Source of the DNA: Salinispirillum sp049115955
GTDB taxonomy: Bacteria; Pseudomonadota; Gammaproteobacteria; Pseudomonadales; Natronospirillaceae
NCBI GenBank assembly: GCA_049115955.1
Contig: JAGDZJ010000009.1
Location: 72,070-136,069 of the forward strand
Direction: 5' to 3'
DNA: 64,000 bases
Shown: piece after piece, positions 18,535 through 25,455 of the stretch
Numbering within the stretch: the stretch's first letter is position 1
Layout of the letters: every line of letters starts with the position of its first letter
Program-made: the position numbers and the translations under genes
The notes under the pieces: generated by a model
Told to the model about the DNA's origin: nothing
The model's database searches: none
The model's input: only the letters and a program-made list of their open reading frames with translations

Positions 18535-19701
18535 TCAGGGTTGCGTCCAATAAGGTGGTTTACCATCGAGCTCAACCGGCCGCGCCCATTCGAGTTGGCG
18601 CTGTAGGCGTAGTTCGGTGTGATACAGCGGTTGGCGCGTTTCACCCTCAGCCGTGAAGGTCAGCACACCCCTCGGCGACTGCCACTCCAAACCTGGCATG
18701 TAGGCAGACAGATGCTCAGCGTTTACGGTTTCTGTTTCCTCGACCGCCGTTAATAACGCCATGGCTGCGGTCATACCTGCCACCACGTAATGACTGGGCA
18801 AACGATCATGGCGTTCTAACATGGTCCGTACGAGCCACGTATTGGCTTCATTGTTTGGCAGGTCGTAGTAATAGTAGGTTAAACCTTGCAAGCCGCTGAA
18901 CTCGCGCAGGGGCACCAACGACGCCAAGTCAGGCAGCCAGAAATACATGTTTTGCGTTGCTAGCCCTACGTCATCACTCAACATCGGTAACCAATCCAGC
19001 AACACGGGCCAAGAGCTACCGAGCGCCGGCGCTTCCATTAGACGCGCCAACTCATCCACTTCGGCAATCACTGAAGCGCCAGACGCACGTGGCGATACCT
19101 CAATGGTGGCGACACGCGCGAAATCCGGGTCCACGGCCGTGTCGACCGCACTTACCCAAATGAGGTCTTCACGCTCGCTAGCCCACGCATACAGACCTTG
19201 TTCGACGTCCTGCCAGCGGTAAAATGTACGAAAAGCATAGTCGTTTTCTGCAATCGGTAGGTCGTTCGCCGGGCTGGCGGGCACTAAGGTCAGGCGCTGA
19301 TGGGCCTGACCGTATTGCATCGCACGATGAGCGTATCGGGCTTGTACCGGTGCTACCCAAATCATCTGTTCTGGCAGTTCTTCCGCATCGGGTAAAAAGT
19401 TATCATCACGAAACCATCCTGCAGCGGGCACAGCATGCGCCGATACCGGCCGCCCGTGCCATTCCATGGTGCCTTCGGTCAAGTACTCCAAGCCCAGTTG
19501 AAAGCCCAGGTGCTGCTCCGCCGTATAGTCACGAAAAATAGGTGTGTTGTCTTCCAGCAACGCGACCGTCAGCGGCGCGTTGCTGGCCCATGCATTACTG
19601 GCAACAGCGGCAATGACCAACGCTGCAAGCCACGAAATAGGGGTAAAAATTTGCGTACGAAGAGACCGATTGACGTTAGACTGTGCGCATTGACTCATCA
19701 T
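18535..19701 (-). CDS. Periplasmic binding protein, branched-chain amino acid type, orphan
   Basis: A secreted protein of about 389 residues with a signal peptide ending near ASNAWA and a periplasmic type 1 binding fold (LTVALLEDNTPIFRDYTAEQ, HLGFQLGLEYL, later HYVVAGMTAAMALLTAVE). It resembles the substrate-binding subunits of branched-chain amino acid and amide transporters. No permease or ATPase is nearby. It is divergent from a hybrid histidine kinase 102 bases away, which suggests a sensing role, as for other binding proteins paired with kinases. ATG at 19701 or 19698; a longer frame overlaps the kinase and is discarded. Confidence 0.75.
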   Translation of the reverse strand: MMSQCAQSNVNRSLRTQIFTPISWLAALVIAAVASNAWASNAPLTVALLEDNTPIFRDYTAEQHLGFQLGLEYLTEGTMEWHGRPVSAHAVPAAGWFRDDNFLPDAEELPEQMIWVAPVQARYAHRAMQYGQAHQRLTLVPASPANDLPIAENDYAFRTFYRWQDVEQGLYAWASEREDLIWVSAVDTAVDPDFARVATIEVSPRASGASVIAEVDELARLMEAPALGSSWPVLLDWLPMLSDDVGLATQNMYFWLPDLASLVPLREFSGLQGLTYYYYDLPNNEANTWLVRTMLERHDRLPSHYVVAGMTAAMALLTAVEETETVNAEHLSAYMPGLEWQSPRGVLTFTAEGETRQPLYHTELRLQRQLEWARPVELDGKPPYWTQP

Positions 19702-19803
19702 AAAACATTGGCTCTGCCGATAAACTGAGCGCGCGATTATATCAGTTGGTTGGCTTGGCGAACATGGGCGACCAAGGACAGCACAGGGAGCATCTTCAAC
19801 GTC

Positions 19804-21954
19804 ATGAGCGTCTACACCCTCCTCGGGCTGTCTGGACTGGTCGTCCTCACCGGCGCACTGATCCACGTTGCCTTGCGCAGTCGTGCTTTAGGGCATCGTT
19901 TAGCTGAGGCACAACGAGCCCTGCAAACACTTGAAGGTGAACAGCAACACCACCTGCATCAACTTGACCGCAAGAATCGCGCGCTTAAAAAAACCATCGA
20001 GATTTTGCGTGAACAAGAGCGCAAACAACAACTGACCACCAAAGCCTCGCAAGCCGGTACCTTTGATCATGTCTTTGCCGACAATCGCACCTACTGGGAC
20101 CGTCAGACCATGCGCCTGTTCGGGCTCGGCCCCGATGGCCGCTGGATGCCCGCTCGACAATGGGAAGCACTGCTCTTACCGGAAGACCTACCGACCGCCA
20201 AAGCCACCATACAGCACGGCATAGACACCAATACTCCGTTTGCTTTGGAATTCCGTATTCGACGGCCCGATGGCGTCGTACGCCACATTTTTGGCACCGG
20301 CTACGCGGTGCTGAAAAACGGTAAACCCGTGCGGTTGTCTGGCCTGCATTTTGACATCACCGAACGCAAGCAATACCAAGCTGCCCTACAAGAAGCCAAA
20401 CGGGTCGCCCAATTGGCTGCCAGCACCAAAACCGAATTCCTCGCCAACATGAGTCATGAGATTCGCACGCCAATGAACGGCATCATTGGTATGGCAGAAA
20501 TGCTGGAAGAGACTCGGCTGGATGACAATCAGCGCGACTACTTAAAAGTGCTGCGTGAAAGCGGTGACATGCTGACCGTGCTGCTCAACGACATCCTCGA
20601 CTTCTCCAAGCTGGAAGCCGACCGCGTGGCGCTCGAACCTACTGAAGTCAACCTAGACCACTTGCTGAATCAATGTCTCAAATTGTTCAATCGAACAGCA
20701 CAAGATAAGTCTTTTTTCCTGTCATCGTGGCGCGACCCGCGCCTACCACGCACCATTAATGCCGACGCCACGCGACTGCGTCAGGTGCTGATCAACCTGA
20801 TAGGCAATGCCTGCAAATTCACCTCGCAAGGGCATGTCATGGTGTTTATTGAGCCGGTGTTGAACACGCCCGCCGAGCAGGGTTTAGTAATCCGCTTCCG
20901 CATCAAAGACACCGGCATCGGCATCGCGCCCGATAAACGCGCTGGATTGTTTGAAGCCTTTACACAGGCTGATGCGTCCATTACCCGGCGCTACGGCGGC
21001 ACGGGTTTGGGCCTCGCTATCGTGCGGCGTTTGGTCGCCTTATGGCACGGTGAGGTGTACTTTCGCAGCACGCTGGGTGAGGGCTCGGAGTTCTGGTTTA
21101 CTCTGCCCGGTTTGCCCGCGCACCATCATGCAGCGCCAACAACACAGCGTCTGCGTGTTCTGATAGCATCGCGATATGTCGGGTTCAGTCAGGTCACCAA
21201 GGTTTTGGAATCCAGTTACGGCTGGCAATTAACCCACACGCAAAACAGCTTCGATACGCGCGCTGCGCTACAACAGCACTACGATGTGCTGGTCATCGAA
21301 GAGCGCTTACCCGGCGAACCGGGCCACGAGCTAGCCCATTGGGCCATCAAACAACAACCGCATTTACGGGTCACCCTCAATGGCCAGGCGCGCCACCTAC
21401 CTATTGATTTGCCCCCGCAATTGCAAGACCGATTGGTCTATCTGCACAAACCGTTTGGCTTAAACGAGCTGAGTAATCTGGTGTTGCACACTGAAGCCCC
21501 TAAAGCCAGTGCCCTGACGGCACAGGATCTTTCCGCCGAACACCTGCATCACCTTTCACACTTACAGGTATTGGTGGTGGAGGACAACCGCGTCAATCAG
21601 AAGGTGCTGCAAGGCATGTTGGCACGTTATCAAATTTTTCCACAATGCGTGGAAAATGGCCTAGAAGCGCTCAATGCGCTGGCCAAACAACCGTATGAGC
21701 TGGTATTTATGGACTGTGAAATGCCCATCATGGACGGCTATGAAGCCACCCAGAAGATTCGCCACCTCAACGACCGTAGACCTTGGATCATCGGCTTGAG
21801 CGCGCACGCGATGCGTGAACAAATCGACAAAGCACTGCACATCGGCATGGACCGCTATCTAACTAAACCGTTGCGCGCTCGCACGCTCACCGCGGCGCTG
21901 GCTGAGTATGTCGAACTGCACTCAGCGCCCGCGTATGCAGACCGGGACAACTAA
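19804..21954 (+). CDS. Hybrid sensor histidine kinase with two receiver-type domains
   Basis: Membrane-anchored hybrid kinase. One N-terminal transmembrane helix (residues 3-22) has no periplasmic domain after it, then a coiled coil, a PAS domain (about 80-190, ending LHFDITERKQYQ), HisKA with FLANMSHEIRTPMNG (His near 218), HATPase_c (LINLIGNACKFT, IKDTGIGIAPDK, GGTGLGLAIVRRL), a first receiver-like domain with Glu where Asp is expected (VLVIEERLPGEPG), and a canonical receiver (VLVVEDNRVNQKVL, FMDCEMPIMDGYEA with Asp near 635). The ATG at 19804 is chosen because it directly begins the hydrophobic helix. No output regulator is adjacent. Confidence 0.9.
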   Translation: MSVYTLLGLSGLVVLTGALIHVALRSRALGHRLAEAQRALQTLEGEQQHHLHQLDRKNRALKKTIEILREQERKQQLTTKASQAGTFDHVFADNRTYWDRQTMRLFGLGPDGRWMPARQWEALLLPEDLPTAKATIQHGIDTNTPFALEFRIRRPDGVVRHIFGTGYAVLKNGKPVRLSGLHFDITERKQYQAALQEAKRVAQLAASTKTEFLANMSHEIRTPMNGIIGMAEMLEETRLDDNQRDYLKVLRESGDMLTVLLNDILDFSKLEADRVALEPTEVNLDHLLNQCLKLFNRTAQDKSFFLSSWRDPRLPRTINADATRLRQVLINLIGNACKFTSQGHVMVFIEPVLNTPAEQGLVIRFRIKDTGIGIAPDKRAGLFEAFTQADASITRRYGGTGLGLAIVRRLVALWHGEVYFRSTLGEGSEFWFTLPGLPAHHHAAPTTQRLRVLIASRYVGFSQVTKVLESSYGWQLTHTQNSFDTRAALQQHYDVLVIEERLPGEPGHELAHWAIKQQPHLRVTLNGQARHLPIDLPPQLQDRLVYLHKPFGLNELSNLVLHTEAPKASALTAQDLSAEHLHHLSHLQVLVVEDNRVNQKVLQGMLARYQIFPQCVENGLEALNALAKQPYELVFMDCEMPIMDGYEATQKIRHLNDRRPWIIGLSAHAMREQIDKALHIGMDRYLTKPLRARTLTAALAEYVELHSAPAYADRDN

Positions 21955-22208
21955 GCTTTTTTGTCTTCGCGGGCCGCCTGCAACTCATCTAACTGAGCCT
22001 GCAGTTGCGCCAACTGCACCTGGGCCTTGCGCAACATCACTTGCTGAGTTTCAAACTCCTCGCGCGTCACCACATCCAGCTTGGCCAATTGCGCCTGCAG
22101 CAACGACTGCATGTTTTCTTCCATGCCGTCTTTCAGCACTCGTCCTTGGTTCAGGGCTTGGCTCAATCCGGCCATCAGTTGCGCCTTCACATCGTCTTTA
22201 CTCGTCAT
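21951..22208 (-). CDS. ubiK: Ubiquinone biosynthesis accessory factor UbiK (YqiC family)
   Basis: UbiK is a small coiled-coil protein that helps the aerobic ubiquinone biosynthesis complex; the family was earlier named YqiC/BMFP. The 85 residues show the typical helix with LSQALNQ, a LVTREEFE-type segment (here DVVTREEFETQQVMLRKA) and a long C-terminal coiled coil, ending in a charged EDKKA tail. It overlaps the stop of the kinase gene by four bases on the opposite strand. Pseudomonas has the same gene between comM and glnK, supporting the identification. Confidence 0.9.
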   Translation of the reverse strand: MTSKDDVKAQLMAGLSQALNQGRVLKDGMEENMQSLLQAQLAKLDVVTREEFETQQVMLRKAQVQLAQLQAQLDELQAAREDKKA

Positions 22209-22372
22209 CTTCTCTGTTCACTCCACTCATTGCTTTTTGACCCCGACCACCCCAACCGCGCACCGAATGCGTGCTAAGCGCAAACAAGGTGCGCACCAAA
22301 TAATCTCACGGCGACAGCGCGAAACCACTCTTTAAAGACGCAAGCACCACATACGCACATTTTTTGAACAGC

Positions 22373-22391
22373 ACGCACCAAATAGGTGCGT
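22373..22391 (+). promoter_or_regulatory. NtrC-like enhancer site
   Basis: ACGCACC and GGTGCGT are a perfect seven-base inverted repeat around AAATA. This fits the NtrC consensus (TGCACC...GGTGCA type). It lies about 75 bases upstream of the -24 element of the sigma54 promoter, a usual distance for an NtrC enhancer. A weaker half-site, GCGCACCAAATA, occurs near 22290, and another short inverted repeat (GGTG...CACC) at 22398-22410. The 427-base region between ubiK and glnK therefore holds mainly nitrogen control sites. Confidence 0.7.
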
Positions 22392-22464
22392 CACTGCGGT
22401 GCATGCCACCGTTAGTTCAATGTATTCAGGCCTACAACCCACTGTTTACGGCACTTTGACAAAG

Positions 22465-22482
22465 TTGGCACAGCGGGTGCTT
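22465..22482 (+). promoter_or_regulatory. Sigma54 (-24/-12) promoter of glnK-amtB
   Basis: TTGGCACAGCGGGTGCTT has GG at 22467-22468 and GC at 22479-22480, exactly ten bases apart, the diagnostic spacing of RpoN promoters. The -24 half is the consensus TTGGCAC; the -12 half (GTGCT) departs from TTGCT/A at one base. It is about 155 bases upstream of the glnK ATG. Confidence 0.75.
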
Positions 22483-22635
22483 TAACCCCTGTCAGAGATG
22501 CTCATTTGTGTGGATCGAGTGCTAACGCAGTTTAAGTGTAGCAGTTGCGCCAACCTCATCCTAACCATCAAGAGCATATTTAGAAGCCTCAATCATGAGA
22601 ATTCGTAACCAAACTGTGTAACGGAGAAGGGTGCT

Positions 22636-22974
22636 ATGAAACTTGTCACTGCGATAATCAAGCCGTTCAAGCTTGACGATGTACGTGAAGCCCTGTCTGA
22701 CATCGGTGTGCAAGGCATTACCGTGACAGAAGTAAAGGGTTTCGGTCGTCAGAAAGGCCACACTGAACTGTACCGGGGTGCAGAATACGTGGTCGATTTC
22801 CTGCCTAAAGTGAAAGTGGAGATTGCTGTTGCCAGCGAGTCACTGGACCAAGTGCTGGAAGCCATCACCAAGGCCGCGAACACCGGCAAAATCGGTGACG
22901 GCAAAATCTTTGTTTCTGCTTTGGAACAAACCATTCGTATTCGTACCGGTGAAACCGGTAACGACGCCATTTAA
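22636..22974 (+). CDS. glnK: PII nitrogen regulatory protein GlnK
   Basis: Trimeric PII signal protein that binds ATP/ADP and 2-oxoglutarate, and when deuridylylated blocks AmtB. 112 residues. The T-loop with the uridylylation site Tyr51 is intact (RGAEYVVDFLP), as are the B-loop (TGKIGDGKIF) and the C-terminal RIRTGE. GGAGAAGG precedes the ATG. It lies 19 bases before amtB, the classic glnK-amtB operon, under the sigma54 promoter. A second PII at 24940 matches it at about 96 of 112 residues by direct comparison. Confidence 0.95.
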   Translation: MKLVTAIIKPFKLDDVREALSDIGVQGITVTEVKGFGRQKGHTELYRGAEYVVDFLPKVKVEIAVASESLDQVLEAITKAANTGKIGDGKIFVSALEQTIRIRTGETGNDAI

Positions 22975-22993
22975 GGGTCAGGAGTACTAAACC

Positions 22994-24247
22994 ATGGAAA
23001 TGATGAATTATATATTTGAACTCCAGTACGCCATGGACACCTTCTACTTCTTGGTGTGTGGCGCGCTGGTAATGTGGATGGCAGCAGGTTTTGCCATGCT
23101 TGAATCCGGTCTGGTTCGGTCAAAAAACACGACTGAAATTCTGACCAAAAACTTATCCTTGTTCGCCATCGCCAGTGTTATGTACATGGTTGTTGGTTAT
23201 CAGATCATGTACGGCGGCGGCTTGTTCCTCAACGGTACAGTGGGTGCTGCTGACGCTGAAGCGGTATTGGCTGCCTCTGCAGAAGCCGGCTTTGCCGAAA
23301 TGGCCGAATACTCTGGCGCTTCAGACTTCTTCTTCCAGGTCGTGTTCGTTGCTACGGCAATGTCCATCGTATCCGGTGCTGTTGCCGAGCGCATGAAGTT
23401 GTGGGCATTCCTGGCTTTTGCCGTGGTAATGACCGGCGTCATCTACCCGATGCAGGGTGGCTGGACTTGGAACGGTAACTCTGTATTCGGCATGTTCGAG
23501 CTGAACTATTCCGACTACGCGGGTTCGGGCATCGTACACATGGCCGGTGCTGCTGCTGCCTTGGCCGGTGTATTAGTACTGGGGCCACGTAAAGGTAAGT
23601 ACGGTCCTAAAGGTGAGATCAATGCGATCCCTGGTGCAAATCTGCCTTTGGCGACGCTGGGTACCTTCATCCTGTGGATGGGTTGGTTCGGCTTCAACGG
23701 CGGCTCTACCCTGAAACTGGGTGGTATCGACGTAGCGAACGAAGTAGCTAACGTGTTCGTGAACACCAACATGGCCGCTTCCGGTGGCGCAATTGCATCA
23801 CTGATCGTCTCCAAGCTGCTGTTCAAGAAAGCGGATCTGACCATGCTGTTGAACGGTGCTTTGGCTGGCTTGGTGGCTATCACGGCTGGTCCTGATTGGC
23901 CCACTGCTTTCGTCGCCACCCTGATCGGTGCTGTGGGCGGTACCTTGGTAGTCTTCTCTATCCTGGCTTTGGACAAGTTGAAAATCGACGATCCAGTCGG
24001 TGCGATCTCTGTCCACGGTGTGGTCGGTATCTGGGGTGTGATGGCAGTTTGCTTCGGCGGTGCTAGCTTCCTTGGCCAGTTGGGCGGCCTGTTGACCATC
24101 TTCGTTTGGGTCTTCGTAACTTCACTGATCGTTTGGTTCATCATCAAACTGGTCATGGGTATTCGGGTTACCGAAGAAGAAGAGTACGAAGGTGTGGACA
24201 TCGCGGAATGCGGTCTGCATGCGTACCCTGAGTTCACGAGCAAGTAA
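22994..24247 (+). CDS. amtB: Ammonium transporter AmtB
   Basis: Inner-membrane trimeric ammonium channel of the Amt/Mep/Rh family. About eleven transmembrane helices are visible in 417 residues. Signature segments include the twin-histidine pore residues, the first in GSGIVHMAGAAAAL and the second in ISVHGVVGIWGVM, plus GGWTWNGNSVFGM. There is no cleavable signal peptide, since the N-terminus runs into helix 1 after about 20 residues. Cotranscribed with glnK, whose product regulates it. AGGAG lies upstream of the ATG. A strong terminator follows. Confidence 0.95.
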   Translation: MEMMNYIFELQYAMDTFYFLVCGALVMWMAAGFAMLESGLVRSKNTTEILTKNLSLFAIASVMYMVVGYQIMYGGGLFLNGTVGAADAEAVLAASAEAGFAEMAEYSGASDFFFQVVFVATAMSIVSGAVAERMKLWAFLAFAVVMTGVIYPMQGGWTWNGNSVFGMFELNYSDYAGSGIVHMAGAAAALAGVLVLGPRKGKYGPKGEINAIPGANLPLATLGTFILWMGWFGFNGGSTLKLGGIDVANEVANVFVNTNMAASGGAIASLIVSKLLFKKADLTMLLNGALAGLVAITAGPDWPTAFVATLIGAVGGTLVVFSILALDKLKIDDPVGAISVHGVVGIWGVMAVCFGGASFLGQLGGLLTIFVWVFVTSLIVWFIIKLVMGIRVTEEEEYEGVDIAECGLHAYPEFTSK

Positions 24248-24266
24248 GCTTACTACTTGTTCTAAC

Positions 24267-24291
24267 AAAGGCACCTTCGGGTGCCTTTTTT
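24267..24291 (+). terminator. Rho-independent terminator of glnK-amtB
   Basis: AAAGGCACC and GGTGCCTTT form a nine-base-pair stem closed by a TTCG tetraloop and followed by a T run. It begins 20 bases after the amtB stop. This is the cleanest terminator in the window. Confidence 0.92.
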
Positions 24292-24295
24292 ATGC

Positions 24296-24434
24296 CCATG
24301 GATGGGCGGACCGAGAATTGCTCCTGCATTCTCGGCATATAGGCCGTCCTGGCCCTATATGCTGGCAACGCACGACGGCATGGATGCCGGAGGTAGAGCA
24401 ATGCAGGAGCGATTGCCGAGGAGCAGTTGCCAGT
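24296..24434 (-). repeat. Structured 139-bp intergenic repeat, copy 1
   Basis: This segment, read on the minus strand, matches 63838-63976 on the plus strand at 131 of 139 positions with no gap. On that strand it can form an outer stem (CTGGCAAC with GTTGCCAG) enclosing two small hairpins, then a hairpin with GGCC/GGCC plus GCATATA/TATATGC arms, then CCGAGAAT/ATTCTCGG with loop GCAGGAGCA. It lies between the amtB terminator and the next gene. No open reading frame of note, no transposase and no known repeat family recognised. Confidence 0.9.
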
Positions 24435-24517
24435 ATTACCCCTCCCCTTTTGCCACGCCAAACTGTTAAACTCCCACCAATGTCGCATTGCATATGTGAA
24501 CCAGTGGAGGGTAAAAC

Positions 24518-24886
24518 ATGCTTGGCATTATGATCGTAGACGACGATGACCTCAGCGCTGATTTTCTATCCGAACATCTCGAGATGCTTGGTTACCGAAC
24601 CCACCGCGCCGCGTCGGGAGAGAATGCACTGGCCTTGTTAGGCGCAGGTGATCGCCCGGACGCCATATTCATCAGTTTGAGCACAAATGCGTTAAGCGGG
24701 TTTGAGACCGCGCGCTTGGTGCGCGAGCGTTATCGCTATGATCCGACCATCGTCGGCTTGTCGGCTCAGGAAGACGATGTTGATATCGCGACGGGCATAG
24801 CCGCTGGCATCGACGCCTGGCTCTCACGCCCGATCAACACCACCCAACTCGCCAGTACTCTGGAGCGTTGGCTAAACGAACACTGA
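24518..24886 (+). CDS. Stand-alone receiver domain lacking the phosphoacceptor Asp
   Basis: A single receiver-fold protein of 122 residues. The acidic pocket is present (IMIVDDDDLSADF), but where receivers have hhhhD-x-x-MP-x-x-DG the sequence is AIFISLSTNALSGFE, so Ser replaces the phosphorylated Asp. The conserved Lys of the KP motif is Arg (LSRPI). Conventional phosphorylation is thus unlikely; it may act as a constitutive or protein-binding pseudo-receiver. AGGG precedes the ATG. It lies 53 bases upstream of the second PII gene on the same strand, so the two may be cotranscribed. Confidence 0.85.
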   Translation: MLGIMIVDDDDLSADFLSEHLEMLGYRTHRAASGENALALLGAGDRPDAIFISLSTNALSGFETARLVRERYRYDPTIVGLSAQEDDVDIATGIAAGIDAWLSRPINTTQLASTLERWLNEH

Positions 24887-24939
24887 GTGCTATGTTATTA
24901 GCATAGTTAGTATTATTTGCCTTGGGGCAGGAGTAACGT

Positions 24940-25278
24940 ATGAAATTGATCACCGCTATCATTAAACCCTTTAAATTGGACGACGTGCGCGAGTCGTTGT
25001 CTGACATGGGTGTCCAGGGCATTACAGTGACTGAAGTAAAAGGCTTCGGTCGCCAGAAGGGCCACACCGAACTGTACCGCGGTGCCGAATACGTGGTGGA
25101 CTTTTTGCCCAAGGTAAAAGTTGAAATCGCGGTCAGTGATGACAAGCTGGAATCGGTTTTGGAAGCCATCACCAAGGCCGCAAATACCGGCAAAATCGGT
25201 GACGGTAAAATCTGGGTAAGCCCGCTGGAACAAGTGGTGCGCATCCGTACCGGTGAGACCAACGAAGACGCGTTGTAG
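24940..25278 (+). CDS. Second PII protein (GlnB/GlnK type)
   Basis: A full-length PII paralogue of 112 residues. Tyr51 in RGAEYVVDFLP, TGKIGDGKIW and RIRTGE are all conserved. It differs from GlnK at 22636 at about 16 positions, concentrated at residues 66-72 (SDDKLES in place of ASESLDQ) and at the C-terminus. No amtB or glnA follows it; the upstream neighbour is the pseudo-receiver. No sigma54 promoter with correct spacing was found just upstream. It could be the constitutive GlnB-type partner, or a recent duplicate of GlnK. GCAGGAG precedes the ATG. Confidence 0.92.
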   Translation: MKLITAIIKPFKLDDVRESLSDMGVQGITVTEVKGFGRQKGHTELYRGAEYVVDFLPKVKVEIAVSDDKLESVLEAITKAANTGKIGDGKIWVSPLEQVVRIRTGETNEDAL

Positions 25279-25286
25279 TATGCACA

Positions 25287-25333
25287 TCAGGGTGATGAGC
25301 ATTGGAGCCTTCCAGTGCTCCCCCTGACGTTTT
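25287..25333 (+). terminator. Terminator-like hairpin after second PII gene
   Basis: An outer six-base stem (TCAGGG with CCCTGA) encloses an inner eight-base stem (GCATTGGA with TCCAGTGC, one U-G pair), then ACGTTTT. It begins nine bases past the stop and separates the nitrogen genes from the restriction island. Confidence 0.6.
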
Positions 25334-25455
25334 GAAAAAGCTACTTGCGGCAGTAATGGCTTCATTCTATTGACGCATTGAGCCCTTCAATGCCAACTGT
25401 TTCAGCCGTCTATACAAAAGAAATCTCTCGCCATACCTGCACACCAAGGAACCCC

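Noticed and set aside
19750..19866. Overlapping long starts of the binding protein and the hybrid kinase
   Set aside because: Both extensions give non-signal-like, unconserved N-termini. Starts at 19701 and 19804 yield a signal peptide and a transmembrane helix respectively.
22555..22640. Sigma54 promoter for the second PII gene or the pseudo-receiver
   Set aside because: TTGCA-like bases near 24488 have no GG twelve bases earlier, so the required GG-N10-GC spacing fails; the only good match is the one before glnK.
23515..24243. Long minus-strand frame (242 codons) opposite amtB
   Set aside because: It is the shadow of a highly conserved gene with biased codon use; no ribosome binding site or family resemblance.
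24889..24910. Terminator between the pseudo-receiver and second PII gene
   Set aside because: A short inverted repeat (CTATG/CATAG) is present but AT-rich, with no U tract; cotranscription is more likely.
25378..25455. Upstream in-frame ATG for hsdM
   Set aside because: The added 26 residues do not resemble HsdM, and the ATG at 25456 has AAGGA at proper distance and begins the conserved domain.
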